Positions 24,170 through 32,379 of a DNA stretch of 47,425 bases are shown in pieces. Numbering within the stretch: the stretch's first letter is position 1; each line of letters begins with the position of its first letter. A program made the position numbers and the translations under genes. The notes under the pieces are model-generated. The model was not told where the DNA came from. It saw only the letters and a list, made by a program, of their open reading frames with translations, and made no database searches. Origin of the DNA: CAYTLW01 sp964438735 (GTDB lineage Bacteria > Myxococcota_A > UBA9042); the NCBI GenBank assembly GCA_964438735.1, contig CAYTLW010000054.1:1-47425 (forward strand). The letters run 5' to 3'.

Positions 24170-25627
24170 CGCAATTCCGCCGGTAGCCTGCCGCGTTCCG
24201 CCTGGCTGCCGGGCGGCGGTGTAGCCGTGGTCTGGCACGACAAGACGGCCATGTTGCAGCGATTCCGCGTCTTCGATCCCAGCGGAGAGGTCTACACCGG
24301 AGACGCCGAGATCGTCGCCAACGCGTTCGCCAAGGGCGACCAGGCGCGTCCATCGGTGGCCGCCCTGTCGACCAAGGAGTTCGTCGCCGTCTGGCAGTCG
24401 GACGGTCAGGACGGAGACGGTGGCGGCATCTTCGGTCGTCGATTCGACGCCAACGGCCAGCCCACGGGCGGAGAGTTCCAGGTCAGTTCATATACCAAGA
24501 CCGACCAGATCCGCCCCGATGTCGCCGCCGACGGCAAGGGCGGCTTCGTGGTCGCCTGGGACTCCAACGGCCAGGATGGCGACGAAGAGGGCATCTTCGC
24601 CCAACGTTTCGCCCCTGGCGCCAAGAAGGCGGGCAAAGAGTTCGGCGTCAACGTGCACACCGACCTGTCGCAGCGCAATCCTGCCGTCGCCGCGCACAAA
24701 GACGGCACCTTCGCCGTCGCCTGGGAGGCCTATAAACAACCCGGCGGCAGCGATCTGGACGTCATGGCGCGCTGCTGGGATGCCGGCGGCAAGGCGCTCT
24801 CCAGCGAGGTCATGGTCAACACCACCACCAAGTACAAGCAGATGGAGCCGGACATCGCCTCCATGCCCGATGGCGGCTGGTATGTAGTCTGGATGAGCCT
24901 GGCCGAAGACGGCGACGGGTACGGCGTCTACGGCCAGAAGCTGGACGCCAAGTGCAAGAAGTCGGGCAAACCGATGCTCCTGAACACCCACACCAAGGGC
25001 GAGCAGAGCTTCCCGTCCGTAATCTCCGACGGCCTGGGCCAGCTGGTGGTGGCCTGGCAGTCGAGCACGAATCCAGGCCTGAAGACGGGCTACTACAGCG
25101 TCTACAGCCAGCGTCTGGACGCCAGCGGCAACCTTGTGGCGGGGGAGCAGAAGGTCTCCGATGGCAGCCAGGTGCAGTGGCGACCACAGCTCGCCATGGC
25201 CGCAGATGGCCAGTATCTCGCTGGCTGGCAGTACTCCGATACCGCGGCGAAGTCGTGGCGGCTGCGCGTCGCCGCTCACGTGCCGCAGTGGCCGGCTCCC
25301 CGTTGGCGCCTGGGTCGTGGCGCCAGCAAGAGCCGGACGGAGCTGGCTCTGGCCGCGCGTCCCGACGGGGTGGCGTTGGCCCTCTGGCGAGCGGACGGCC
25401 TGGACGGCGATGGCGGCACCATCGTGGCGCGCCGAACTCGCATCAGCACCTGCGCGCCGGGCGCCTGTGTCTGCGAGCCTCATAGCGCCCGCTGCGACGG
25501 CGACAAGGCCGTGTCATGCGATCCGGTGGGCGCCAAGCAGACCTCGGTCGACTGCGCGGCGAGCAAGTCGGTCTGTCGATTTGGCCAGTGTGTGGTCTGC
25601 GCTCAAGGCAAGTGTACCGCCAAGTAA
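24170..25627 (+). pseudogene. C-terminal part of the giant repeat lipoprotein, downstream of in-frame TGA
   Basis: Same frame as 20600-24169. The first 19 codons after the TGA carry no start codon; the first possible one is GTG 24227, without a ribosome site. The sequence continues the same propeller-like repeat: units such as AKGDQARPSVAAL...VAVW, TKTDQIRPDVAADGKGG and TDLSQRNPAVAAHKDG, each with 16 residues between Gln and Trp. It ends with a small Cys-rich tail (CAPGACVCEPH, CRFGQCVVCAQGKC). The broken unit has 18 surplus bases and an imperfect 21-bp duplication (TTCCGCC at 24175 and 24196). Either the gene is decaying, or the stop is read through, or the assembly is wrong. Confidence 0.75.
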
Positions 25628-25867
25628 AGCCCATGAGCCCCGCGGCGCCTCAAATTGAGACACTGTGCCGTAATAACACATGGGCATCTGAAATGTGGGA
25701 CACCCGCTGGGGCCCGCGCCGGCGCAGCGATCCGAGTTCGAACCCCCACACCCGCATGCTGTCCCGATCGGGCACTTCACATCATCTAATGGGTACTTGG
25801 CACGCAAGTTGATCCAAATCATCTGCGTGGCTCGACGACCGGCCATGGCGACCCGAAGGGAGGTTCG
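25628..25867. other. 240-bp intergenic region
   Basis: AT-richer than its surroundings. It holds an 11-bp palindrome CTCAAATTGAG (25649-25659) and the ribosome site GGGAGG of the next gene. I see no ORF, no convincing promoter and no terminator. Confidence 0.4.
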
Positions 25868-27334
25868 ATGCCAGCGTGCGGCGCCAGAATTCGCGCAGTC
25901 GCCCTGAGTGTCGTCTTCCTGCCAATGCTCGCGTCCGGCTGCGAGTCCATCCTCGGCGGCACCCCGGTCGATCTCTGCGCCAATCCCTGCGAAGAAGAGC
26001 TCTGCGAGAAGGTCGACTGCGACCCGGCCGTGGGCTGCGTCTACACGCCCGCACCCGGCCCCTGCGATGACGGCTCGGTGTGCACCACCAAAGACAGCTG
26101 CAAAGAGGGCGAATGCACGGGCATCGCCGTGAAGTGCGACGACGACAACCCCTGCACCTCGGATACCTGCGTTCCGGCCAAGGCGTGCACCTTCAAACCA
26201 AAGACCGGTCCCTGCGACGACGGCAAGATCTGCACCGACGACGACACCTGCAGCGGCGGCAAGTGTGTCGGGGACAAGAAGTCCTGCGACGACGGCGATG
26301 TGTGCACGGACGACGTCTGCACCTCCGGTGTGGGCTGCGAACACAGCGACAACACCGCTCCCTGCACCGATGGCGATAAATGCACCCAGGGCGACACCTG
26401 CGAATCGGGCGCCTGCGTGCCCGGCGAGCCGCTCGTCTGCAATGACGGCAATGGCTGCACCGATGACAGCTGCAGCAAGAAGAAGGGCTGCCGGACCCTG
26501 CCCAACGGCGATGACTGCGATGATGGCGACGTTTGCACACCCGGCGACGCCTGTGGTGGCGGCGTATGTCTCGCCGGCAAGCTGACCAGCTGCGACGATG
26601 ACAACGTCTGCACCTCGGAGAGTTGCGACTCCAAAGGCGGCTGCCTGTACGAGGCGACCGACGAGAAATGCCTCGATGACGACGAGTGCACCGCCAGTGG
26701 CAAGTGCAAGCTCGGCAATTGCATCGGCTTTGGCGCGGTCGACTGCAGCGACGACAACCCGTGCACGGGAGATGACTGCGACCCCGTCAAGGGCTGCCTG
26801 AAGCCGCATCTTTCCATCGACTGCGATGACGGCAAGCCATGCACCGAAAAGTCGACCTGCGAAGGTGGCAAGTGCGAGGGGTGGGGCGTTGTCGACTGCG
26901 ACGATGGCAACCTGTGCACCAATGACGCCTGTTCCACGGGCAAGGGCTGCGTCTTCGTGCAGAGCGCGGGCGCTTGCGAGGATGGCGATCCGTGCACGGT
27001 GGGCGAGTCTTGCGTCGCGGGCATGTGCGCCTCCGGTCCGCCGACCGAGTGCAACAGCTGCGGCAACGGCGCCGTCAATGTGCACACCGGCAAGGCGCCG
27101 CCGGCCTGTCCCGATCCTATGAAGCTGACCATCGCCAAGGACATGAAGGGCTTCAAGAAGTGGCTGGCCACCCCCACCACTTCGCTGCAGATCGTTGGCA
27201 AGTACGCGTTCAAGGGCGCCGACCTGCACCTGGGCACCGCCTGCGACGTCACCTTGTCGCCGGGCGCTCGCCTGGACGGTGTCGGCCACGCGGTGGTGTA
27301 CGCCCGGAAGCTGTCGTTCGAAGACCTGGCTTGA
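25868..27334 (+). CDS. second Cys-rich repeat lipoprotein, part before frameshift
   Basis: 488 residues from ATG 25868 (GGGAGG four bases upstream). Signal peptide and lipobox MLASGC, then about 13 repeats of the CDDGxxCTxDxC kind (for example CDDGKICTDDDTC, CNDGNGCTDDSC) from residue 45 to 400, a paralogue of the preceding gene's repeat region. A Cys-containing NSCGNGAVN segment leads into a beta-solenoid-like part (LQIVGKYAFKGADLHLG, VTLSPGARLDG). The frame ends at TGA 27332-27334, but the beta-solenoid clearly goes on in the +1 frame. A one-base insertion or two-base deletion would explain it; a prfB-like +1 shift at GCT TGA C is less likely. Confidence 0.85.
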   Translation: MPACGARIRAVALSVVFLPMLASGCESILGGTPVDLCANPCEEELCEKVDCDPAVGCVYTPAPGPCDDGSVCTTKDSCKEGECTGIAVKCDDDNPCTSDTCVPAKACTFKPKTGPCDDGKICTDDDTCSGGKCVGDKKSCDDGDVCTDDVCTSGVGCEHSDNTAPCTDGDKCTQGDTCESGACVPGEPLVCNDGNGCTDDSCSKKKGCRTLPNGDDCDDGDVCTPGDACGGGVCLAGKLTSCDDDNVCTSESCDSKGGCLYEATDEKCLDDDECTASGKCKLGNCIGFGAVDCSDDNPCTGDDCDPVKGCLKPHLSIDCDDGKPCTEKSTCEGGKCEGWGVVDCDDGNLCTNDACSTGKGCVFVQSAGACEDGDPCTVGESCVAGMCASGPPTECNSCGNGAVNVHTGKAPPACPDPMKLTIAKDMKGFKKWLATPTTSLQIVGKYAFKGADLHLGTACDVTLSPGARLDGVGHAVVYARKLSFEDLA

Positions 27335-28118
27335 CCTGCACGCCCAGGTCGTCGTGGACGGCGCCGTCACCTTGCAGGCTGGTGCCGAGCTCACCGTTGG
27401 CGAGGACGGCAGCGTCAAGTCTCCCGGCGGACTGCAGATGACCGCTGTGAACAACGTCGCCTGCCAGGGTGCACTGGCGCCGGGTGGTGCGCTCTCCATC
27501 AAGAGCGGCGGCGCTGTCTCCATCGGCACCGATGCCCTGTTGAGCGTAGGCAAGTCGGCCATCATCGACGCGAAGAACAAGCTCAAGATCTACGGCGCAC
27601 TCACCGCCGGTTCCGCGGTGGCCCTGTTGTCCGGCGACGTGCTGTTGCTGAGCGAGAAGGCCAACGTCGGCGGCAAGAGCGTGACGCTGACGGGCAAGAC
27701 CGTCGTCCGTTTGGAGGGCACCCTGAGCAAGGAGGGCCAACTGGTCATCGACGGGCCTTGGCTGGACATGCCCGCCGGGGCGAAGATCACCGGCAAGGGG
27801 GCCATCGACGTGCTGGTGCCCGGACCGAAGAAGAGCCTGGTGGGGGGCGTTATCGACAACCAGGGCACGTTGATCTTCAAGGCCGCCAAGATGCACCTGC
27901 AACAGGTGGGCAACATCACCAGCAACCAGAGCGTCGCCATCGAGGTCGCCGATCGATTCGATATCGACGGCAAGATCACCAAGAACAAGGGCGTGTTCAT
28001 CAAGGCGAGTCAGTACAACCTGACGGCGGGCGCGGTGATCGATGGCAACGATTCGTGCGCTATTCAGGGGCTGCAGCTGCCGGGATCCGCGACGCCGACC
28101 GGATGCGCCAAGCTCTGA
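27335..28118 (+). pseudogene. C-terminal beta-solenoid of the second repeat lipoprotein, +1 frame
   Basis: Continuation in the next frame from about 27330: LDLHAQVVVDGAVTLQAGAE and onward, with many short repeats of the pattern GxxLxxxxGAxVxxG (LAPGGALSIKSGGAVSIG, GKTVVRLEGTLSKEG, GGVIDNQGTLIFKAAKM). It resembles polymer-forming beta-solenoids (bactofilin- or adhesin-like). It has no own start codon with ribosome site near the junction. It ends in CAIQGLQLPGSATPTGC. Together with 25868-27334 the intact protein would be about 749 residues. Confidence 0.75.
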
Positions 28119-28144
28119 TAAACGCCCCCGGTTCCATGTCCACC

Positions 28145-28173
28145 TTGCCGGCGACCCGACCGCCCGCTACGCT
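28145..28173 (+). promoter_or_regulatory. probable promoter of the third lipoprotein gene
   Basis: TTGCCG (28145-28150), 17-bp spacer, TACGCT (28168-28173), 28 bp upstream of ATG 28201. The presence of its own promoter suggests that the gene is, or was, expressed independently. Confidence 0.55.
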
Positions 28174-28200
28174 GCCGGATAACACAGCGTTGGGGGGAGC

Positions 28201-29027
28201 ATGTTCAGCAGAATCGGGCTGATGGACGGAACATTGGTGGCGTTGAGCGCCTTGTTGCTGGCGTGCGGCAGTACGGCTGGAACCGGCGGGGTCGCGCCCG
28301 CGGTCGATGCCGGCAGCACTCCGACGTGACCGGTGACTCGACCACAGCGACCGATGGCGGCAGCGCGGCAGCCGACAGCACCGCCGCCGCAGATACGGGC
28401 AGCGCTGCCAAGGACTCCGGCGGCGCTGTCAACGATGCTGGCAGCGCCACGGATGCTGACAGCGCCACGGATGCTGGCAGCGCCGCGGATGGCAGCGGTT
28501 GTGGGGCCATCACCTCGGCTGGCAAGTGCAAGGGCAACATCCTGCAGTATTGCGATGAGGGCACGCTTGCCGAAGACGACTGCGCCGCCATGATGGCCGA
28601 GCTCGGCAAGGGCGTATGCATCGAGGTGGCCAAGGATTGGGGCAGCGAGTGCGCGCTCGAGGCGGGCGGCACCTGCCTGTCAGAAGGCGAAGATGGCGAG
28701 TACGTCTGGGAGTTCTGCTCCGGCGACAAGGCTGCCTGCGTGGAGACCACTGAAGGCGACGTCTGCAAGGTCGGCGTGGCCACCTGCAAGGACTCCGACA
28801 TCGGCAAATGCCTGGGTGACCTGGGCGTGCTCGATTGCGCCGGCGGGGTGCCGTGGGTGGTCGACTGCAAGGCCGCGGGCGGCAAGTGCGCGGTCGAAGG
28901 CGAGGCTGTGGTCTGCACGGGTATCGCGGCCGATGGCGAATGCGATGACGATCAGTACCGCTGCGCCACGGACCTGAAGTGCGAAGGCGCCACCGACGAG
29001 GCGTGGGGCAGTTGCACGAAGAAGTAG
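28201..29027 (+). pseudogene. third Asp/Ala-rich Cys-rich lipoprotein, frameshifted
   Basis: ATG 28201 with GGGGGGAG directly upstream. The first 42 codons give a signal peptide with lipobox LLLAC and CGSTAGTGG, ending at TGA 28327-28329. From about 28323 the -1 frame continues: DVTGDSTTATDGGSAAADS, then an Ala/Asp/Ser/Gly low-complexity linker to about residue 100, then a 170-residue Cys-rich domain (CGAITSAGKCKGN, CAAMMAELGKGVC, CKDSDIGKCLGDLG, CEGATDEAWGSC) to 29027. One missing base near 28321-28326 would restore a single 275-residue lipoprotein. The linker is like that of the lipoprotein at 7338-8045. Confidence 0.7.
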
Positions 29028-29047
29028 GCGCGCCGGCCCGGCTGGAA

Positions 29048-29755
29048 TCAGGCTTCGTTTTGCTTGCGGCCCAGGCGGGATACGACCAGACCGATCACGA
29101 CCAGCAACGCGATCAGCACCAGCAGACCATAATCCTCACCCATGCCGCCGGCGGTAGCCGCTGGCGGATCGGTTTGAGGGGCCGCTGCCACCGGCACTTG
29201 GGCTATGGGTTGCGCCGCTGCGCCCGCCGCCGCGACGGCTGCCGGGGCTGCAGGCTGTGGCGGCGCTGCAGCTGCCGGACCGCCTGCAGCCTGCGCCGCG
29301 GCGCGCATGTTATCGGCCAGCAATGACGCCTTGCCCGGGGTGTAGAAGAAGGGATATCGCGGGTGCCCGCTGTCCAGGCTGCGATCCACCGATCCGTCCG
29401 GCTTGAGGAAGAAGACGCGTGGCACATAGTTGCCCAGGTCGCCGAACCGGCTCTTCAGCCATTCGGGCTTCTGCTCGCTGTCCTGCAGCACCATGATGAC
29501 CTCGCGCGAGGCATCGGTGATGGGCGGACCCTCGAAGGCGGGCGCCAGGCCGCGACACTTGGGGCACCAGTCGGCGTAGACAACCACGCAGACGGGTTTG
29601 TTTTCGCTCTTTGCCCGGGTCAAGGCCTGCTCGAAGGGTGTCCAGGCCACGGCGTCTGTCCAGGTGATGGGCGCTGCCAGGGCCGCCACGGGGCAGGAGA
29701 GCAGGGTGCCGAGCAGGAGCGCCAGCAGGTGTCGTTTTCGAATGGTCTTCTCCAT
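29048..29755 (-). CDS. thioredoxin-like protein with C-terminal membrane anchor
   Basis: 235 residues. Signal peptide (LLALLLGTLLSCPVAALAA), a thioredoxin fold with redox motif YADWCPKCRGL, a cis-Pro region VPRVFFLKPDG, an Ala/Pro/Gln linker and a C-terminal transmembrane helix (LLVLIALLVVIGLVV) with a basic end GRKQNEA. The active domain therefore faces the periplasm with the C-terminus in the cytoplasm. WCPKC differs from the thioredoxin WCGPC and is like DsbD-gamma/TlpA-type reductases. It lies 56 bp downstream of the SppA fusion gene on the same strand, which suggests envelope protein quality control. Convergent with the third Cys-rich lipoprotein gene. Confidence 0.85.
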   Translation of the reverse strand: MEKTIRKRHLLALLLGTLLSCPVAALAAPITWTDAVAWTPFEQALTRAKSENKPVCVVVYADWCPKCRGLAPAFEGPPITDASREVIMVLQDSEQKPEWLKSRFGDLGNYVPRVFFLKPDGSVDRSLDSGHPRYPFFYTPGKASLLADNMRAAAQAAGGPAAAAPPQPAAPAAVAAAGAAAQPIAQVPVAAAPQTDPPAATAGGMGEDYGLLVLIALLVVIGLVVSRLGRKQNEA

Positions 29756-29811
29756 GGCATCCAGGGCGGCCGGCCGGATTCGCTGCCGACCGCGGTGCCT
29801 GGCGGGCCAGC

Positions 29812-32370
29812 TCAGGGCTTGGGCCGATCGACCCGGATGGGCAGGATGGCTACGGCGCTGCCGGGTTCGAAGAGCGCGGCGATGGCGGCGCGATCCAACA
29901 GCGGCGCGGCGGCCCGCCAGAGGATGTCCACCGCCGGGTCGCGCGGTCGTTGGGTCGTCACGCCGGCGAGCCCGAGCCAGCGCATGGCGATCGCGCTGAA
30001 TGTGGGCCTGGGCCAGAACTCGACGGTCACGTCGTCTTCGCCGGCCAGGCCAGCCTTCTTCTTGACCGCTTCCAGCGACTCCCAGAGCCCGCCGACCTTG
30101 TCCACCAGGCCGTGGGCGCGGGCCTCTTCACCCGTCCACAGGCGGCCCTCGGCCAGGGTCAGGAGCTTGGGGCGTTGAATCTTGCGGCGCAGGGTCACCC
30201 GCGTCAGGAAGAGGGCATAGTAGCGCCCCAGGACGCGCCGCAGCAGCTTGCTCTCGGCCTCTGTCCACGGTCGATGCATAGAGGTCAGGTCCCAATGCGG
30301 GCCGGCGCCGACGCCGTCGACTCCCAGGCCCACGCGCTTGTACAAGCCGCCCAGGCTTGGCTTGACGCCGAAGATGCCGATGGAGCCCGTGATGGTGGAC
30401 GCGTCCGCGAACATGGTCTGCCCGCCCAGAGCGGTCCAGTAGCCGCCGCTGGCCGCGACGCTGCCCATGGAGGTCACCACGGGCTTCTTCTTGCCGTAGC
30501 GCTTCAGCGCCGAGTACATCAGGTCACTGCCACGGACCGCGCCGCCGCCGGAGTCGATCCGAGCCACCAGCCCACGCACCTCTGAGCGCTTGCGCAGGCG
30601 GTCGACCAGGCGGGCCACCTGGGCCCCGCCGACCGACCGACCCGTGGCTCCGTCGCCGCCACGGCCGTCGACGATGTTGCCCTCGATGGCCAGCACGGCC
30701 AGGCGCGGCTGCTGGCCCCACGTCTTGCGCCGGTGACGCTTGGCTCGGTATTTGCGCAACCTGGTTCCGGTCTGCACCAGCTTCCATTCAGCGAGCTTCT
30801 TCTCGAACTGACGCGGCTCGCCGACAAAGTCGATGAGGCCGGCCTTGCGGGCGTCCTCTGGGTAGACCACGCCGCGTTCGATGGCCGCCGCGATACGGGT
30901 CACTGTGACGCCACGTCCCAGGGAGACCGCGCCGACGAAGTTGCGCCATCGCGTCGTGGCCAGTCGCTGCAAGGTCTCCTTGTACTGTGGCGAGATCTGC
31001 TTGCGGGTCAAAGACTCCGGCGCGCTCTTGTGGTCGCCGAATCGCACCGCCTGAAAACTCACGCCCACCTTGTGCAGCGTCTCCTTCAGCCCGACGAAAT
31101 GCACACCCAGTCCGCGCGCGGTCATGGCGCCGCTGATGGGCATGCCGATGCGTTCACACGCGGCGGCTACGGCCAGCGTGCGGTTGCCCATGCCGTCGGC
31201 ATAGAAGACCACGCGTTTTCGCGCCTTGCGCAAGGCGCCGATGGCCGCGCGCAGCTCCTCTACCTGGCCCCATGTCAGGCGCAGGCCGCGTGCCCGCAGC
31301 GCGACCACATCGATGGCCTCGTCCCGGGCGATGGCACGCAGATCCAGCAGCACCTTGCCGAAGTGAGGCGTCTTGCCGCCCGGCGTCTCCTGCATCCTAC
31401 CGACCAGCGGTACGACCACGCCGGACGTGCCGGGCTCCCACAAGGAATGCGGCACGTCGCTGCTCACGCGCACGCCGAACTGGGCGCCGCCGCCCGAGCT
31501 GTCGGTCAAGGCCGAGTGATCCTGGCGCATGGCCACTTCCGCGCCCCAATGCCCCAGCCCGATCTCGACCAGGGCGCCGAAGCGCGAGTCGTCCAGGGCC
31601 GGACCGGCCGAGTTGCGATTGTGATTGAATTTGCGCCACTCCAGTTGGACCGCGACGCCGTCGACGATGCGCGAGCGCAGCGACCCGGTGATGGTGCCCA
31701 GCACATCATCCTCGGGCCAGTCGAAGTCCAGGGCAAAGGTCAGCCGGTCGCTGCCGCCGAGCGGTCTCAGGGCCAGGCCCCAGGCATAGCGGGTGCGGAG
31801 GAAGGACGCGCTGGTGGCGTCCGCGGCCGTGGCCATGCCGGTCACTCGCCAGCCAAATGACAGCCAGGTCCAGGGGCGAACCAGGAGCCCGAAATCCCAG
31901 GATTGCGACCAGCCAGCCTTGCGCCCCGACACGCCGTGCATGCGGGTCGCCGCGCCGATGCTCAGGCGATCGCCCAAGCGCAGCGCGCTACCGAACGAGA
32001 TCCGGTTCAGATCGAAGTAGCCCGGGGCCGCCCCGCCGGGCGGGGTGTCGCGCACGTTTTCCAGGGACGTGGCCAGGCTCAGACGACCCATAGGGGTCGC
32101 CGCAAAAGCGCCCCAACCAGCGCCGCGCGTACCCGCCACCCAGCTGCCGCCGCCCGACATCTGCAGCCGCACTTCGGCGCCGCGGAGCACGGTCAAACCC
32201 GCCGGATTGGTGGTCAGGGACAGCGAACCGCGAGGATCGGCGACCGCCTGGCCCGGGAAGTAGACGCCAGCATCCTGCCGGTACGTCTGGGCCGTGGCAG
32301 ACAGGCAGAGGCCACTGCAGACGGTCGCCACGAGGGCCGCCAGCGTCAGTCTTCGAGTTGTGGAGTGCAT
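29812..32370 (-). CDS. SppA-type signal peptide peptidase fused to outer-membrane-like N-terminal region
   Basis: 852 residues from the second Met (32370), chosen because the signal peptide (LTLAALVATVCSGLCLSATA) follows directly. Residues about 25-310 resemble an outer membrane barrel (LSLTTNPAGLTVLRGAEVRL, AWGLALRPLGG, VQLEWRKFNHN, GVRVSSDVP) with alternating strands. The rest is a tandem S49 protease of 67K SppA type: the general base Lys in FGDHKSAPES (Lys448) and the nucleophile Ser in SMGSVAASGGYW (Ser641), with GLVARIDSGGGAV and GSIGIFG nearby, as in E. coli SppA. E. coli SppA is anchored in the inner membrane; here a barrel would place the protease at the outer membrane. It follows a lipoprotein gene by 9 bp and precedes a thioredoxin-like gene. 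Confidence 0.85.
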   Translation of the reverse strand: MHSTTRRLTLAALVATVCSGLCLSATAQTYRQDAGVYFPGQAVADPRGSLSLTTNPAGLTVLRGAEVRLQMSGGGSWVAGTRGAGWGAFAATPMGRLSLATSLENVRDTPPGGAAPGYFDLNRISFGSALRLGDRLSIGAATRMHGVSGRKAGWSQSWDFGLLVRPWTWLSFGWRVTGMATAADATSASFLRTRYAWGLALRPLGGSDRLTFALDFDWPEDDVLGTITGSLRSRIVDGVAVQLEWRKFNHNRNSAGPALDDSRFGALVEIGLGHWGAEVAMRQDHSALTDSSGGGAQFGVRVSSDVPHSLWEPGTSGVVVPLVGRMQETPGGKTPHFGKVLLDLRAIARDEAIDVVALRARGLRLTWGQVEELRAAIGALRKARKRVVFYADGMGNRTLAVAAACERIGMPISGAMTARGLGVHFVGLKETLHKVGVSFQAVRFGDHKSAPESLTRKQISPQYKETLQRLATTRWRNFVGAVSLGRGVTVTRIAAAIERGVVYPEDARKAGLIDFVGEPRQFEKKLAEWKLVQTGTRLRKYRAKRHRRKTWGQQPRLAVLAIEGNIVDGRGGDGATGRSVGGAQVARLVDRLRKRSEVRGLVARIDSGGGAVRGSDLMYSALKRYGKKKPVVTSMGSVAASGGYWTALGGQTMFADASTITGSIGIFGVKPSLGGLYKRVGLGVDGVGAGPHWDLTSMHRPWTEAESKLLRRVLGRYYALFLTRVTLRRKIQRPKLLTLAEGRLWTGEEARAHGLVDKVGGLWESLEAVKKKAGLAGEDDVTVEFWPRPTFSAIAMRWLGLAGVTTQRPRDPAVDILWRAAAPLLDRAAIAALFEPGSAVAILPIRVDRPKP

Positions 32371-32379
32371 ATGGGACAA

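Noticed and set aside
25649..25659. CTCAAATTGAG palindrome as terminator
   Set aside because: AT-rich 5-bp arms without loop or U-tract are too weak for an intrinsic terminator.
25690..25790. GTTCGAACCCC sequence suggesting a tRNA T-arm
   Set aside because: The flanking bases do not form the T-stem and no acceptor, D or anticodon arms can be built upstream.
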